In this document: piece by piece, positions 31,898 through 42,700 of the stretch | Layout of the letters: each line of letters opens with the position of its first letter | How positions within the stretch are numbered: the first letter of the stretch is position 1 | Assembly (NCBI RefSeq): GCF_001625305.1 | Contig: NW_017802514.1 | Location: forward strand, 498,491 to 562,490 | Direction: 5' to 3' | Origin: Branchiostoma belcheri | Lineage: Eukaryota; Chordata; Leptocardii; Amphioxiformes; Branchiostomatidae | Length of the DNA stretch: 64,000 bases | Notes under the pieces: model-generated | What the model saw: the letters and a program-made list of their open reading frames with translations, nothing else | Database searches by the model: none | Told to the model about the DNA's origin: nothing | Position numbers and translations under genes: made by a program

Positions 31898-33093
31898 AAG
31901 TAGTTTAATACAAGAGAATGTATAACAGATATTTCCTTCTCATGCATTGTTCACACACTGAAAAAAGAGAAAGAGGCAGTCTACAATGGAAACGGATCCA
32001 AGGAGCCCTTTAATGCAATGTGGTTTGTAGCCATTCACAAGACAGAAACATTTACAATACACTGAAACTGATGTCCCCAAAGCAGCTACCAAAATCTTAT
32101 CATATATCCCCATTGAGTAAATGTATGGATTTTGTTTTTCTCTTGGACGATGACTTCACGTCCTGTTTCTTCCACCTCAAATTGACAGTCTACAGTTTGA
32201 TTGTTCTTGCAGGGTACACTCTTCTTATTTTTAAGTCATCCTGACCAGCTAGCTAGGTTACCAGGATAAACGTAACATTTTAACTGTAAAACAGAACAAA
32301 CGTACTAAAAAATAAAACAGCAAGAAATGTAATTTCCTTATGATATATATATGCCTTATTTGCCTAGTAACAAGGATAGGACCAGCTGATGTAAAATATG
32401 CTAGCAGTGATCTTGCTAATAATTAAAATAATGACTTTTTTTTGGCCATACATACCAATGCTCAAGATTATGTTTTCATACTTCAAGCACAGATCTTGAG
32501 TCAGTAGCTCAGACCACACTTCCCTTTGCTTCAGCACATTAAGACACTTGCAGGATATATCTCTATAACGTTACATACAAAAAGTAAAGAAGTCATCCTT
32601 TTATATTAAGGTACCTTTTATAAGGTACATGATCTACCAGTGTTATGATCTGAATATAGAACTTAAAGATATTGGCTCGGTTAAAATAGGATCAATGATT
32701 ATCTCCACATTTACTGTGGTGCTCTAGAATGATAACATTTTGTGTTTCTACCTTTTGTTATATTTATTAAGCAATACATAATTCAGTGCATGGTACGTCT
32801 CTGAAATAAACATCTGGTTCGGCAAACATTCAGACCCATCACAAGTGTTTGCTGGTGTACATGTACAAGAGACAAGTGATGATATTGGTAAAGCCACAGC
32901 CTTTAACTATTTGCTGGCATCACAAGGCTTTTCAAGCACAATAATTGGAATGATTTGACTGCTAATTTCACATCTAATGTGAACAGTTTACAGGAAAATG
33001 GCCAGTTTTCTTATGCTGTGCAGAAGGGTTTGGAAATTGTCAGTACAAATTTTGACACCTCTGCATTAGCTGTGCCACAACCCTTCTTTTTCT

Positions 33094-33556
33094 GCAACAC
33101 ACCCCTGCTTTCTCTATGCAACACACCCCTGCTTTAGCTGTGCAACACACCCCTGCTTTAGCTGTGCAACACATCCCTGCTATAGCTGTGCAACACACCC
33201 CTGCTTTAGCTATGCAACACACACCTGCTTAGCTGTGCAACACATCCCTGCTTTAGCTTGTGCAACACACCCCTGCTTTAGATGTGCAACACACCCCTGC
33301 TTTAGCTGTGTGACACACCCCTGCTTTAGCTGTGTGACACACCCCTGCTTTAGCTGTGCAACACATCCCTGCTATAGCTGTCCAACACACCCCTGCTTTA
33401 GCTGTGCAACACACACCTGCTTTAGCTGTGCAACACATCCCTGCTTTAGCTGTGCAACACACCCCTGCTTTAGCTGTGCAACACACCCCTGCTTTAGCTG
33501 TGCAACACATCCCTGCTTTAGCTGTTCAACACACCCCTGCTTTAGCTATCTAACAT
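33094..33556. repeat. 24-bp minisatellite, about 19 units
   Basis: The unit is roughly CTTTAGCTGTGCAACACACC followed by CCTG, with small variants (CATCCC, TGTGACAC, TATGCAAC). Because the unit length is divisible by three, long repetitive ORFs appear on both strands (HPCFSCAT on plus, CCTAKAGV on minus). They are by-products and not genes. Confidence 0.95.
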
Positions 33557-33779
33557 TCCTGTTTTACATGTAGCTGTACATGTGCATTACACAGTTTTAC
33601 ACTCCAGCTTTAGCTTCATAACACACCAGAGGATACAGTACAAACTGCAGACTGGAGGTCTGCAAATCGGCAGGAAGCAGCAACACCATAGCCAGTGGAA
33701 GCAGTTTAATTGCACACCATTCTGACCCCAACAAAAGCAGCACATGATATTCTGACATCTAAACGACTCCACGGACACA

Positions 33780-36700
33780 CTAGCTGCTATTCTGCTTCTT
33801 GCTGGAATAACGTTCGATTTGCGTCTTTGCGGTTCCGAGGATTTCGCTCAGCTTGTCTATGGGAGACTTAAAGTGAACCTCCAGCCACTCCTCCACTGTA
33901 CTCGGGTCGTACACCTCTGACAGGGCACTGTCCATCTCCCTGTGAAGCTTGGTGAACTCTTCTTGGAGCCTGAAGAAAACATTAAAGAAAAACTAGATGT
34001 AGTTGAAACCTAGCCTGGTTACCAAACCTATTTAAGCTCCCAAAATCCCTCTCCCAAATATTTGCGGAGAGGATAAAGACAGAGGATAAATAGGTCCCAG
34101 GTAACCAAGGCTAGTTGATACTGAGACAAGTCCAACCAACATTCAAAAGATAGAGATGGACTAGAACTAGTAGAAGGACTCTAGTTTTTCCAATCAGTAC
34201 ACTAGCCTGTGTGCCATCCTCAGTAGTTTCCACCGGCTCCCTAATGTTGCTGGCTACCTGTGAAGGCAGAAACTTTGGAGGATTGCACCCGGAAGATCAG
34301 TACACATTCAGACTGAGAAAGATTTAAGACATTTGTACCTGGATGCCACATGTATGATGAACTCCAGGTGACAGGGGTTGGTGAAGTTCCTCCTCACATG
34401 GTAGTCTGTCATCCAGCCTGTGTACCTGCTTAGGGGAACAGCACATGGGAAAAAGCATGTAAAAAAGTTGCCATTGGTTGTTACCCTCTTTGCAGACTTA
34501 ATATAAATGGGATCAGTATGCTCAGTAAGGTTTAAAACTTTTCTGTGGGTAGGTCTTGGGAAATGTAAGAGAATACAAAATTCTAGGAAGGATCTGTATT
34601 CAGGTGTCAATTTTTTTACTACATTGTATTATTAAACACTGCAATTACTTTTGTATCAGAGGTTCACCTGTGTTTTTTTTGGTCTTTCAGCATACTGTAA
34701 CCAGTATAACTCCAGAAGTTATGAATGGATTATGATCAAGTATTTGGTATGTGTGTAGCTTTTTGGAAAGATGAAAGTCGAGGTTGATCTTTGGCCTCCT
34801 AGTGGCTTCCCTGAAACCGACTTAAAACTAACCTGTCTCCATTGAGGAAGTCTATGTAGTCAGCATCCAGGTTGACCAGGACATGCACAGCCTGGAACAC
34901 CTTCCCACCGGGGAATCTGCCTTCCCTCGCTATGGTCTTAATTCTGAAAGTACCAGCAGGTAGCATTTCTTTAAGTCAGTTGTACAGGACACGGTAGAGA
35001 GGATATAACAAGGGTAATAAGTTGATCTGTAAAGTACATAAAAAAGTCGAAACATTCCACAGGGAAGTTTGATGCATGTACTTTAGATCAACATATTACT
35101 TGAATCATCGACTCCCGAAGACGGTTGACAGAAGAGCAACCAAAAGTTTGAGGTGAGCTGTCCTTACTGTGTTTATCTTAAGTACTGTATAAAACTTTAA
35201 TATGGAATCTACCAACACAGATGAGCTTTAAAGCTATTACAAAAATTCATATTTCAACTAAGTAACCAAACTCCAGTCCTATTCATTGTATTTGTAAATC
35301 ACTGAGCTACATTGTAATGGCTGAAAGTGGTGACAACTACAGAATCCTAAAATTGTGATCTGTGTGATTGTGAGATGATATTGTACAGACTGACTTGGGC
35401 ACAATCTGGACCTGGAGAGTTTGGGAAAAGCCCAGCTCCTCGGACACCTTCCTGTGGAAGTCACAGTCCTCTGTGAAGCCACCTGACAAAAAAAGAAGAA
35501 TTCCTGAATTATAACAAGCTACAAAGCATTTGTCTCAAACTTTCATGACTTAGAAAATGTTGTATAGCCTTACAACCTCTTTCAGAAAACTTGTGACATT
35601 ATGTTGAGACAAGCTTTCAGACAAGATTTCCCTACAAGTTTGGGCAGCCTTAAATGTATTTTTACTATCACTGTCTAGTTGGACTCAAAACATCATTGAA
35701 ACTGAACCCACCATGTACGACTGTCTGCAGACAGAGTGCAAGGCTGGGTATGGCAGCTGGCAGCAGCTCACAATGTGTGGCGTAGTGGTCATATCTGCAA
35801 GGAGAGAGGAAAATACAATATTTTGTCATGTCTTGGCATCTAAAAGACAGTCCCGGTAACTTTGAAATAAATATACTTGAATGTGTACATAGACTCCTCA
35901 GTCTAGCAAATTTAATTCTTACTTAATTTTATGGATGACAATCATTCTCTGACGACCCACAAACTAGTGCCTGCGGTTGAATAAAGGAAACTTTCCAGCC
36001 CAAAATGGAAATGCTATGGTAACTATTGTGAATTTGCAGTAGTACATAGCGACTTTTAAGATAAGTAGGCACATGCTGGCCTTTTTGAGTCATCACTGTG
36101 CTGAGTTCCGGACTCTGTTGGGTTAAGGCGGCCTAGGCTGATATTCATGTTCGAGTTCGGACGTGTGTCTGCACGATTGCCACATACATGTTTCGAACCC
36201 GAATCATGTTCCATCATGTTCGATATGACGTCATTCGAACAGAACGCGTGTTCGAATTCGGGGTTACCGGCGGTCATTTGAGTCATTTGTATGTTTCCCC
36301 TGTAAACCCGCGTTGTTACGCATTTTATTCACGTAGTATGACCTAAACGGCTTTACGCGCAGCTGAAAACAGCATAATTCATCTTTAGAGTAATCCATGT
36401 TTACGTATTATCACTTTTTTATCAAATTTGTCCGAGGCTATTTTGCATATAAGTCGAAATTTTTTAACTGTGGCGATTTTTTAACGAAAAATGACAGAAA
36501 AATAGCTGTTTCTGTCGTTTTTGGCCCAAAAAAACAATGTAACTGTCATTTAAAACAAAATAGCCTCGGACAAAAATAATAAATAGGGGGTTTGCTTTCT
36601 ACTTGTAAAATATCATGATGAAAGGTGTTGTTACCACTTGCGCGTAAAGCCATGAAGAAAACAGCTTTTTTTAAACCAAAATGTTGATTTTTAACCCAAA

Positions 36701-39700
36701 AAATTACAGAAGTAGTAAAAACAAAATAACCTTTATTCAATGTGTTTCAAGTACTACTAGAACTGTGTGAAGTTAAGTTGTGGTGCGACCAAGCTATCAA
36801 AAGTTACAGCCATATGTATGAAATACTAATCATAGTTGGCCATAGGCTGCCTTAACCCAACCGAGGATCCGCAAACCTTTGGCAGCCTGGGTGCCACCCT
36901 CCATAGTTACTGCTGGCTCCCTATTGTCACTACCTAATGGACTACAGAGGATGGTACCCAGGCCAGAGCCTTGGAGGAGGTGATTTTTTTTAGAACAGGT
37001 GAAAATCAATGCACGCACGTCATAGGTAATTTCAGGTGGATTAAAGACTTGTGTGAACTAGCACGTCGGCAGAACGTACTGCACCTGCGCGAAACCCGTA
37101 ATGTATTGTACATAGCACTTCGGCAAAACGTCTCATATAAGGTTGTATTCGCTCATATAAGGTTAGCATTTCGACAGTAGTTTCCAAATGTTATGTCGGA
37201 AAGAATATCCTCTGCAACAGGCAAAATTCTGATGCAACGTTGACCAAAAACCCAACGAAAAACGCGAAAATACGGGGTTCTGCGCAGGCGCAGTACGTTC
37301 TGCCGACGTGCTGTGTGAACTGACCTGCTCCAGCCCGTGAGTGCCCAGCCCTGCACTGTGAGACTGGAGGGAATGTTTTCCAGCTGAGACAGCCACGCCA
37401 TGTGGTTCTGTATGTGGTAGTTGATGGGAACANNNNNNNNNNNNNNNNNNNNCCAAGGTAACGTGGACAGAAAAAGGACCAAAATAGCGAGACCTATGCC
37501 TGATTCGAGCATCAGATTATTCGGCCAATGGTTGGTACGTCACGACTGGACTGAAGTCTTATCAGCCATTAGTGCTCAGGCAAAGACAGACGCCTTCTAC
37601 CAGACAATACACGACAAGATCGACCAGTACTTCCCCTAAAACTATACAAACTTCATACCAGCGACAAACCTTGGATAAGTCCGAGAATTAAGACCCTCAT
37701 CCAACATCGACAACAAGCTTTTAAAGCACGAGATCACGACAAGTACAAGTCACTCCGTAACAAGGTACAACAAGAAATCAAAAAGGCAAAGGAAAACTTC
37801 TACAAAAACAAAGTGAACAATATGAAAAAAGAAAACCCCTCAAAATGGTATCACCAGATCAAGGCCATGACTAACACGCAGGGAGCTGGACTCACTCTCC
37901 ACGTCGATGGAACGCCACCTGAGGACAAGAAGGCCATCGCCAATGCAGTAAACGACGCTCTGTGCACCATCACGTGCTCATTAGACCCTCTGGACACAAC
38001 CAGTCTGCCTTCATATCTCCCGTCAAGACCTGTAGACGAGATACAACCATGGCAAGTGTACGATAGGCTACAACGCATTAAAGTAAGAAAGGCTGCGGGA
38101 CCAGATGGACTCCCCAATAGGATCATCAAGTGCTTTGCCTACGAAATCTCAACCCCATTAACATCCATTCTGAACGCCACACTATGTGAGGGGGTTGTCC
38201 CGGAACAGTGGAAGCAGGCAAACATTGTACCTTTACCCAAAACGCGCCCGCCGTCCATCAATGACCTAAGGCCAATATCCCTGACACCTACTCTAGCCAA
38301 GGTTGCTGAAACCTTCATTTCATCACAACTATATACCGACATCAAACCCATGATTGACCCAAACCAGTTTGGATGTCTTCCCGAACGTTCAACAACACAT
38401 TGTCTCGTAGACATAGTTAACAAACTGGCCAAGACTGCAGACAAGAGAGGAACAATCACAACATTGGTCACAACTGACTTCGCTAAAGCATTTGACCGGG
38501 TCAATCATACTTTAGCCGTCTCAAGCCTACTCGAGTTGGGTCTAAGAAGCTCATTAGCTCGATGGTTACGTTCCTTTCTCACCGCCAGAAAGCAGAGAGT
38601 GTCATACAAGGGAACTTACTCGGACTGGAGGGAGACCAGCTGCGGGCTACCACAAGGAACCGTCCTTGGACCCCTGATTTTCCTCGCCTTATTAAACAGC
38701 GCATGTGAGTACGCCTCAGCTAAGCGATGGAAATTTGTTGATGACCTTAACTTAGCTGAGAGCAGGATGATCGGGGACGCGTCTACCATACAAACTGACC
38801 TTGACCACCTCGACGAATGGGCAACATCAAGAAACATGCAGTTACACCCAAAAAAGTGCAAAGTCATGCACGTGTGCTTCCTAAAAACACCACCACCGCT
38901 ACCAACCCTTTCCATCGCCGGTGAACCGTTAGCTGAGGTGAAGACAGTGAAACTGCTTGGTCTGTACCTCCAGGCCGATCTCGGTTGGACTGCACATGTG
39001 GACCATATCGTCAAACAAGGCAACAGAAAACTATTTATGCTAAAACAACTCAAACAATTCTGTCTATCCCGCGATGACCTACTTACCTGTTACAAAACTT
39101 TCTCGGTTGGGTTAAGGCGGCCTAGGCTGATATTCATGTTCGAGTTCGGACGTGTGTCTGCACGATTGCCACATACATGTTTCGAACCCGAATCATGTTC
39201 CACCATGTTCGATATGACGTCATTCGAATAGAACGCGTGTTCGAATTCGGGGTTAACGGCGGTCATTTGTATGTTTCCCCTGTAAACCCGCGTTGTTACG
39301 CATTTTATTCACGGAGTATGACCTAAACGGCTTTACGCGCAGCTGAAAACAGCATAATTCATCTTTAGAGTAATCCATGTTTACGTATTATCACTTTTTT
39401 ATCAAATTTGTCCGAGGCTATTTTGCATATAAGTCGAAATCTTTTAACTGTGGCGATTTTTTAACGAAAAATGACAGAAAAATAGCTGTTTCTGTCGTTT
39501 TTGGCCCAAAAAAACAATGTAACTGTCATTTAAAACAAAATAGCCTCGGACAAAAATAATAAATAGGGGGTTGGCTTTCTACTTGTAAAATATCATGATG
39601 AAAGGTGTTGTTACCACTTGCGCGTAAAGCCATGAAGAAAACAGCTTTTTTTAAACCAAAATGTTGATTTTTAACCCAAAAATTCAGAAGTAGTAAAAAC

Positions 39701-42700
39701 AAAATAACCTTTATTCAATGTGTTTCAAGTACTACTAGAACTGTGTGAAGTTAAGTTGTGGTGCGACCAAGCTATCAAAAGTTACAGCCATATGTATGAA
39801 ATACTAATCATAGTTGGCCATAGGCTGCCTTAACCCAACCGAGGATCCGCAAACCTTTGGCAGCCTGGGTGCCACCCTCCATAGTTACTGCTGGCTCCCT
39901 ATTGTCACTACCTAATGGACTACAGAGGATGGTACCCAGGCCAGAGCCTTGGAGGAGGTGATTTTTTTTAGAACAGGTGAAAATCAATGCACGCACGTCA
40001 TAGGTAATTTCAGGTGGATTAAAGACTTGTGTGAACTAGCACGTCGGCAGAACGTACTGCACCTGCGCGAAACCCGTAATGTATTGTACATAGCACTTCG
40101 GCAAAACGTCTCATATAAGGTTGTATTCGCTCATATAAGGTTAGCATTTCGACAGTAGTTTCCAAATGTTATGTCGGAAAGAATATCCTCTGCAACAGGC
40201 AAAATTCTGATGCAACGTTGACCAAAAACCCAACGAAAAACGCGAAAATACGGGGTTCTGCGCAGGCGCAGTACGTTCTGCCGACGTGCTGTGTGAACTG
40301 ACCTGCTCCAGCCCGTGAGTGCCCAGCCCTGCACTGTGAGACTGGAGGGAATGTTTTCCAGCTGAGACAGCCACGCCATGTGGTTCTGTATGTGGTAGTT
40401 GATGGGAACAATGTACTGGGAACTACCGGTAGCACCTGAAGGGAAACATTGGTCACTTACATTGATGAAGTTTAGACATGCTTTGTAGAACATCACCTAA
40501 TACAAAATAAAGCAAGCAACTGGATAAATTCTCTGATAAGTCAGATATTTTAGATAAAACAGTAATACAGATACATGTATATTTGTTTCAAAACAAATGG
40601 GATCACTAAAAAATTAAGACAAAAGACAAAAGCATGGTACCTTTAAAAGCTGTCCCTATCCATGCTGACTTGAAGACAGCAGCATACTTCTTCCACAGTT
40701 CTTCAAAAGAAACTGCAGTGTGTACAGATTTGATTAGTTAGCCTTTAATGTTAAGTGGTTATGGAGAAATCTTTGTACGGCATCACTTGTCTACATGTAA
40801 ACACATAACAAGTCTAGCAACTAAGGGAAACTTTTTCTGTGCTTGAGATACAATTTAAATATAAGTACATGGCATGGCATACAGGAGTTGTAGACTGCAT
40901 GTACAAAAATTGCATTGATCATGAGCGCAGACTTATTTACCAGTGATGAATGTTCCAGACAGCCTGGGCAGGTAACACCACACCATGGGCTCCACCATCT
41001 CACCTATTCCATAGGCTGATAAGGGCAGATGCAAGAATTTATGGTCATGCATATGCCAGAAACACATACAATATAGCACGTCGGCAGAACGTACTGCACC
41101 TGCGCGAAACCCGTAATGTATTGTACATAGCATTTCGGCAGAATGTCTCATATAAGGTTGTATTCGCTCATATAAGGTTAGCATTTCGACAGTAGTTTCC
41201 AAATGTTATGTCGGAAAGAATATCCTCTGCAACAGGCAAAATTCTGATGCAACGTTGACCAAAAACCCAATGAAAAACGCGAAAATACGGGGTTCTGCGC
41301 AGGCGCAGTACGTTCTGCCGACGTGCTATACAATATACATTGTAATAGTGCAACAACTCAACAACTCAGTAATAGATGGATGGATCAGACAAATGTTGAA
41401 GAGTCTGCGTGAATGGTAGTGATTATGTACAAAATGTAATTGTACAATCTTTAGCCAAATTAACTACCAGACTAAGTATTTTTTAAAAATAATTGCAAGG
41501 GCCTCTGATGATCTTCTCAACTAGCCTGGGTGCCATCCGATTTGTAACGGCTACCCCAAAAAAATCTTTCCTTTTCTTTCAGTATTCTTGTAATTTGCGA
41601 GGACCTCGGACTTCTTTATACTGAAGAGTGAGTGCTATTTATTTATTTTATTCACTTTCATTTTCTCTGTCTTGTGTTATGGCTGTGGATGTCTGAGTTC
41701 AATATGAAAGAGTCATAATAGTGAAAATGCTATTATATATATATATAATAACAAAATTGTTCTCAGAAAGCCCCGACACGGCCACACCCACCCTGCAGAT
41801 GAGCCATGCTGGTTTCCCTCAACATGTCGTCCCACATGATGGCCTTGACCTTGGGGTACATGACCTTGATGTAGCTCAGGACCGTCATGATGTGGTCCAG
41901 GAACAGCTGGCGGTCCGTCCACATCTGCTCTGCCATCCGCAACTTACACGTCTTACACAGGGCCAGGTGGAACACCTGAAACACACATACATAAAGGTCT
42001 TACACAGGGCCAGGTGGAACACCTGAAACACACATACATACAGGTCTTACACAGGGCCAGGTGGAACACCTGAAACACACATACATACAGGTCTTACACA
42101 GGGCCAGGTGGAACACCTGAAACACATGTACATAAAGGTCTTACACAGGGCTAGGTGGAACACCTGAAACACATATACAGTACATACAGGTCTTACACAG
42201 GGCCAGGTGGAACACCTGAAAAGTCACATACATACAGGTCTTACACAGGGCCAGGTGGAACACCTGAAACACACACGTCTTACACAGGGCCAGGTGGAAC
42301 ACCTGAAACATACATACATACAGGTCTTACACAGGGCCAGGTGGAACACCTGAAACCCACATACATACAGGTCTTACACAAGGCCAGGTGGAACACCTGA
42401 AACACACTTACAGGTCTTACACAGGGCCAGGTGGAACACCTGAAACACACATACACACAGGTCTTACACAGGGCCAGGTGGAACACCTGAGACACTCATA
42501 AATACAGGTGGAATACCTAAAACACACTTAATGCTACATGTCTTACACAGGGACAGGTGGAACACCTGAAACACACACATCTTACACAGGAGGCAGGTGG
42601 AACACCTGATACAAATTTACGCTTCTTAAATACACAGGGCCAGGTGGAACACCTGAAACACCTTGTGATTAAGTTTGCCATATGTATCAACAGCTCATAC

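Larger units (their letters stand above)
29421..33779. other. Zinc-finger gene 3' UTR and convergent intergenic region
   Basis: The region separates the 3' ends of the zinc-finger gene (plus) and HEXD (minus). It is AT-rich with no convincing ORF. It holds a candidate polyA signal (30131), a perfect 20-bp hairpin (31773-31897) and a 24-bp minisatellite (33094-33556). Confidence 0.6.
36113..37432. repeat. 1.3-kb direct duplication, left copy
   Basis: The segment contains MITE-A, about 190 bases of intron, MITE-B and most of a second copy of HEXD exon 11. It repeats at 39102-40410 with only scattered substitutions and small indels, for example a 9-base tandem duplication near 36278. The copy breaks off at the N gap. 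Confidence 0.9.
39102..40410. repeat. 1.3-kb direct duplication, right copy
   Basis: This is the partner of 36113-37432. It runs from MITE-A through MITE-B into the intact HEXD exon 11, and sequence continues without a gap into the rest of the gene. Confidence 0.9.

Noticed and set aside
33235..33573. 112-aa plus-strand ORF of HPCFSCAT repeats, and minus-strand CCTAKAGV repeats
   Set aside because: They are translations of a 24-bp minisatellite, with no non-repeat coding context.
37813..39231. Treating the reverse transcriptase ORF as a host gene ending at 39231
   Set aside because: The frame is a LINE fragment. Its last 40 codons are read-through into MITE-A.
42155..42495. ORFs with repeated [10 protein letters not shown] or GPGGTPE motifs
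   Set aside because: They come from the exon-derived minisatellite. No evidence shows that it is translated.
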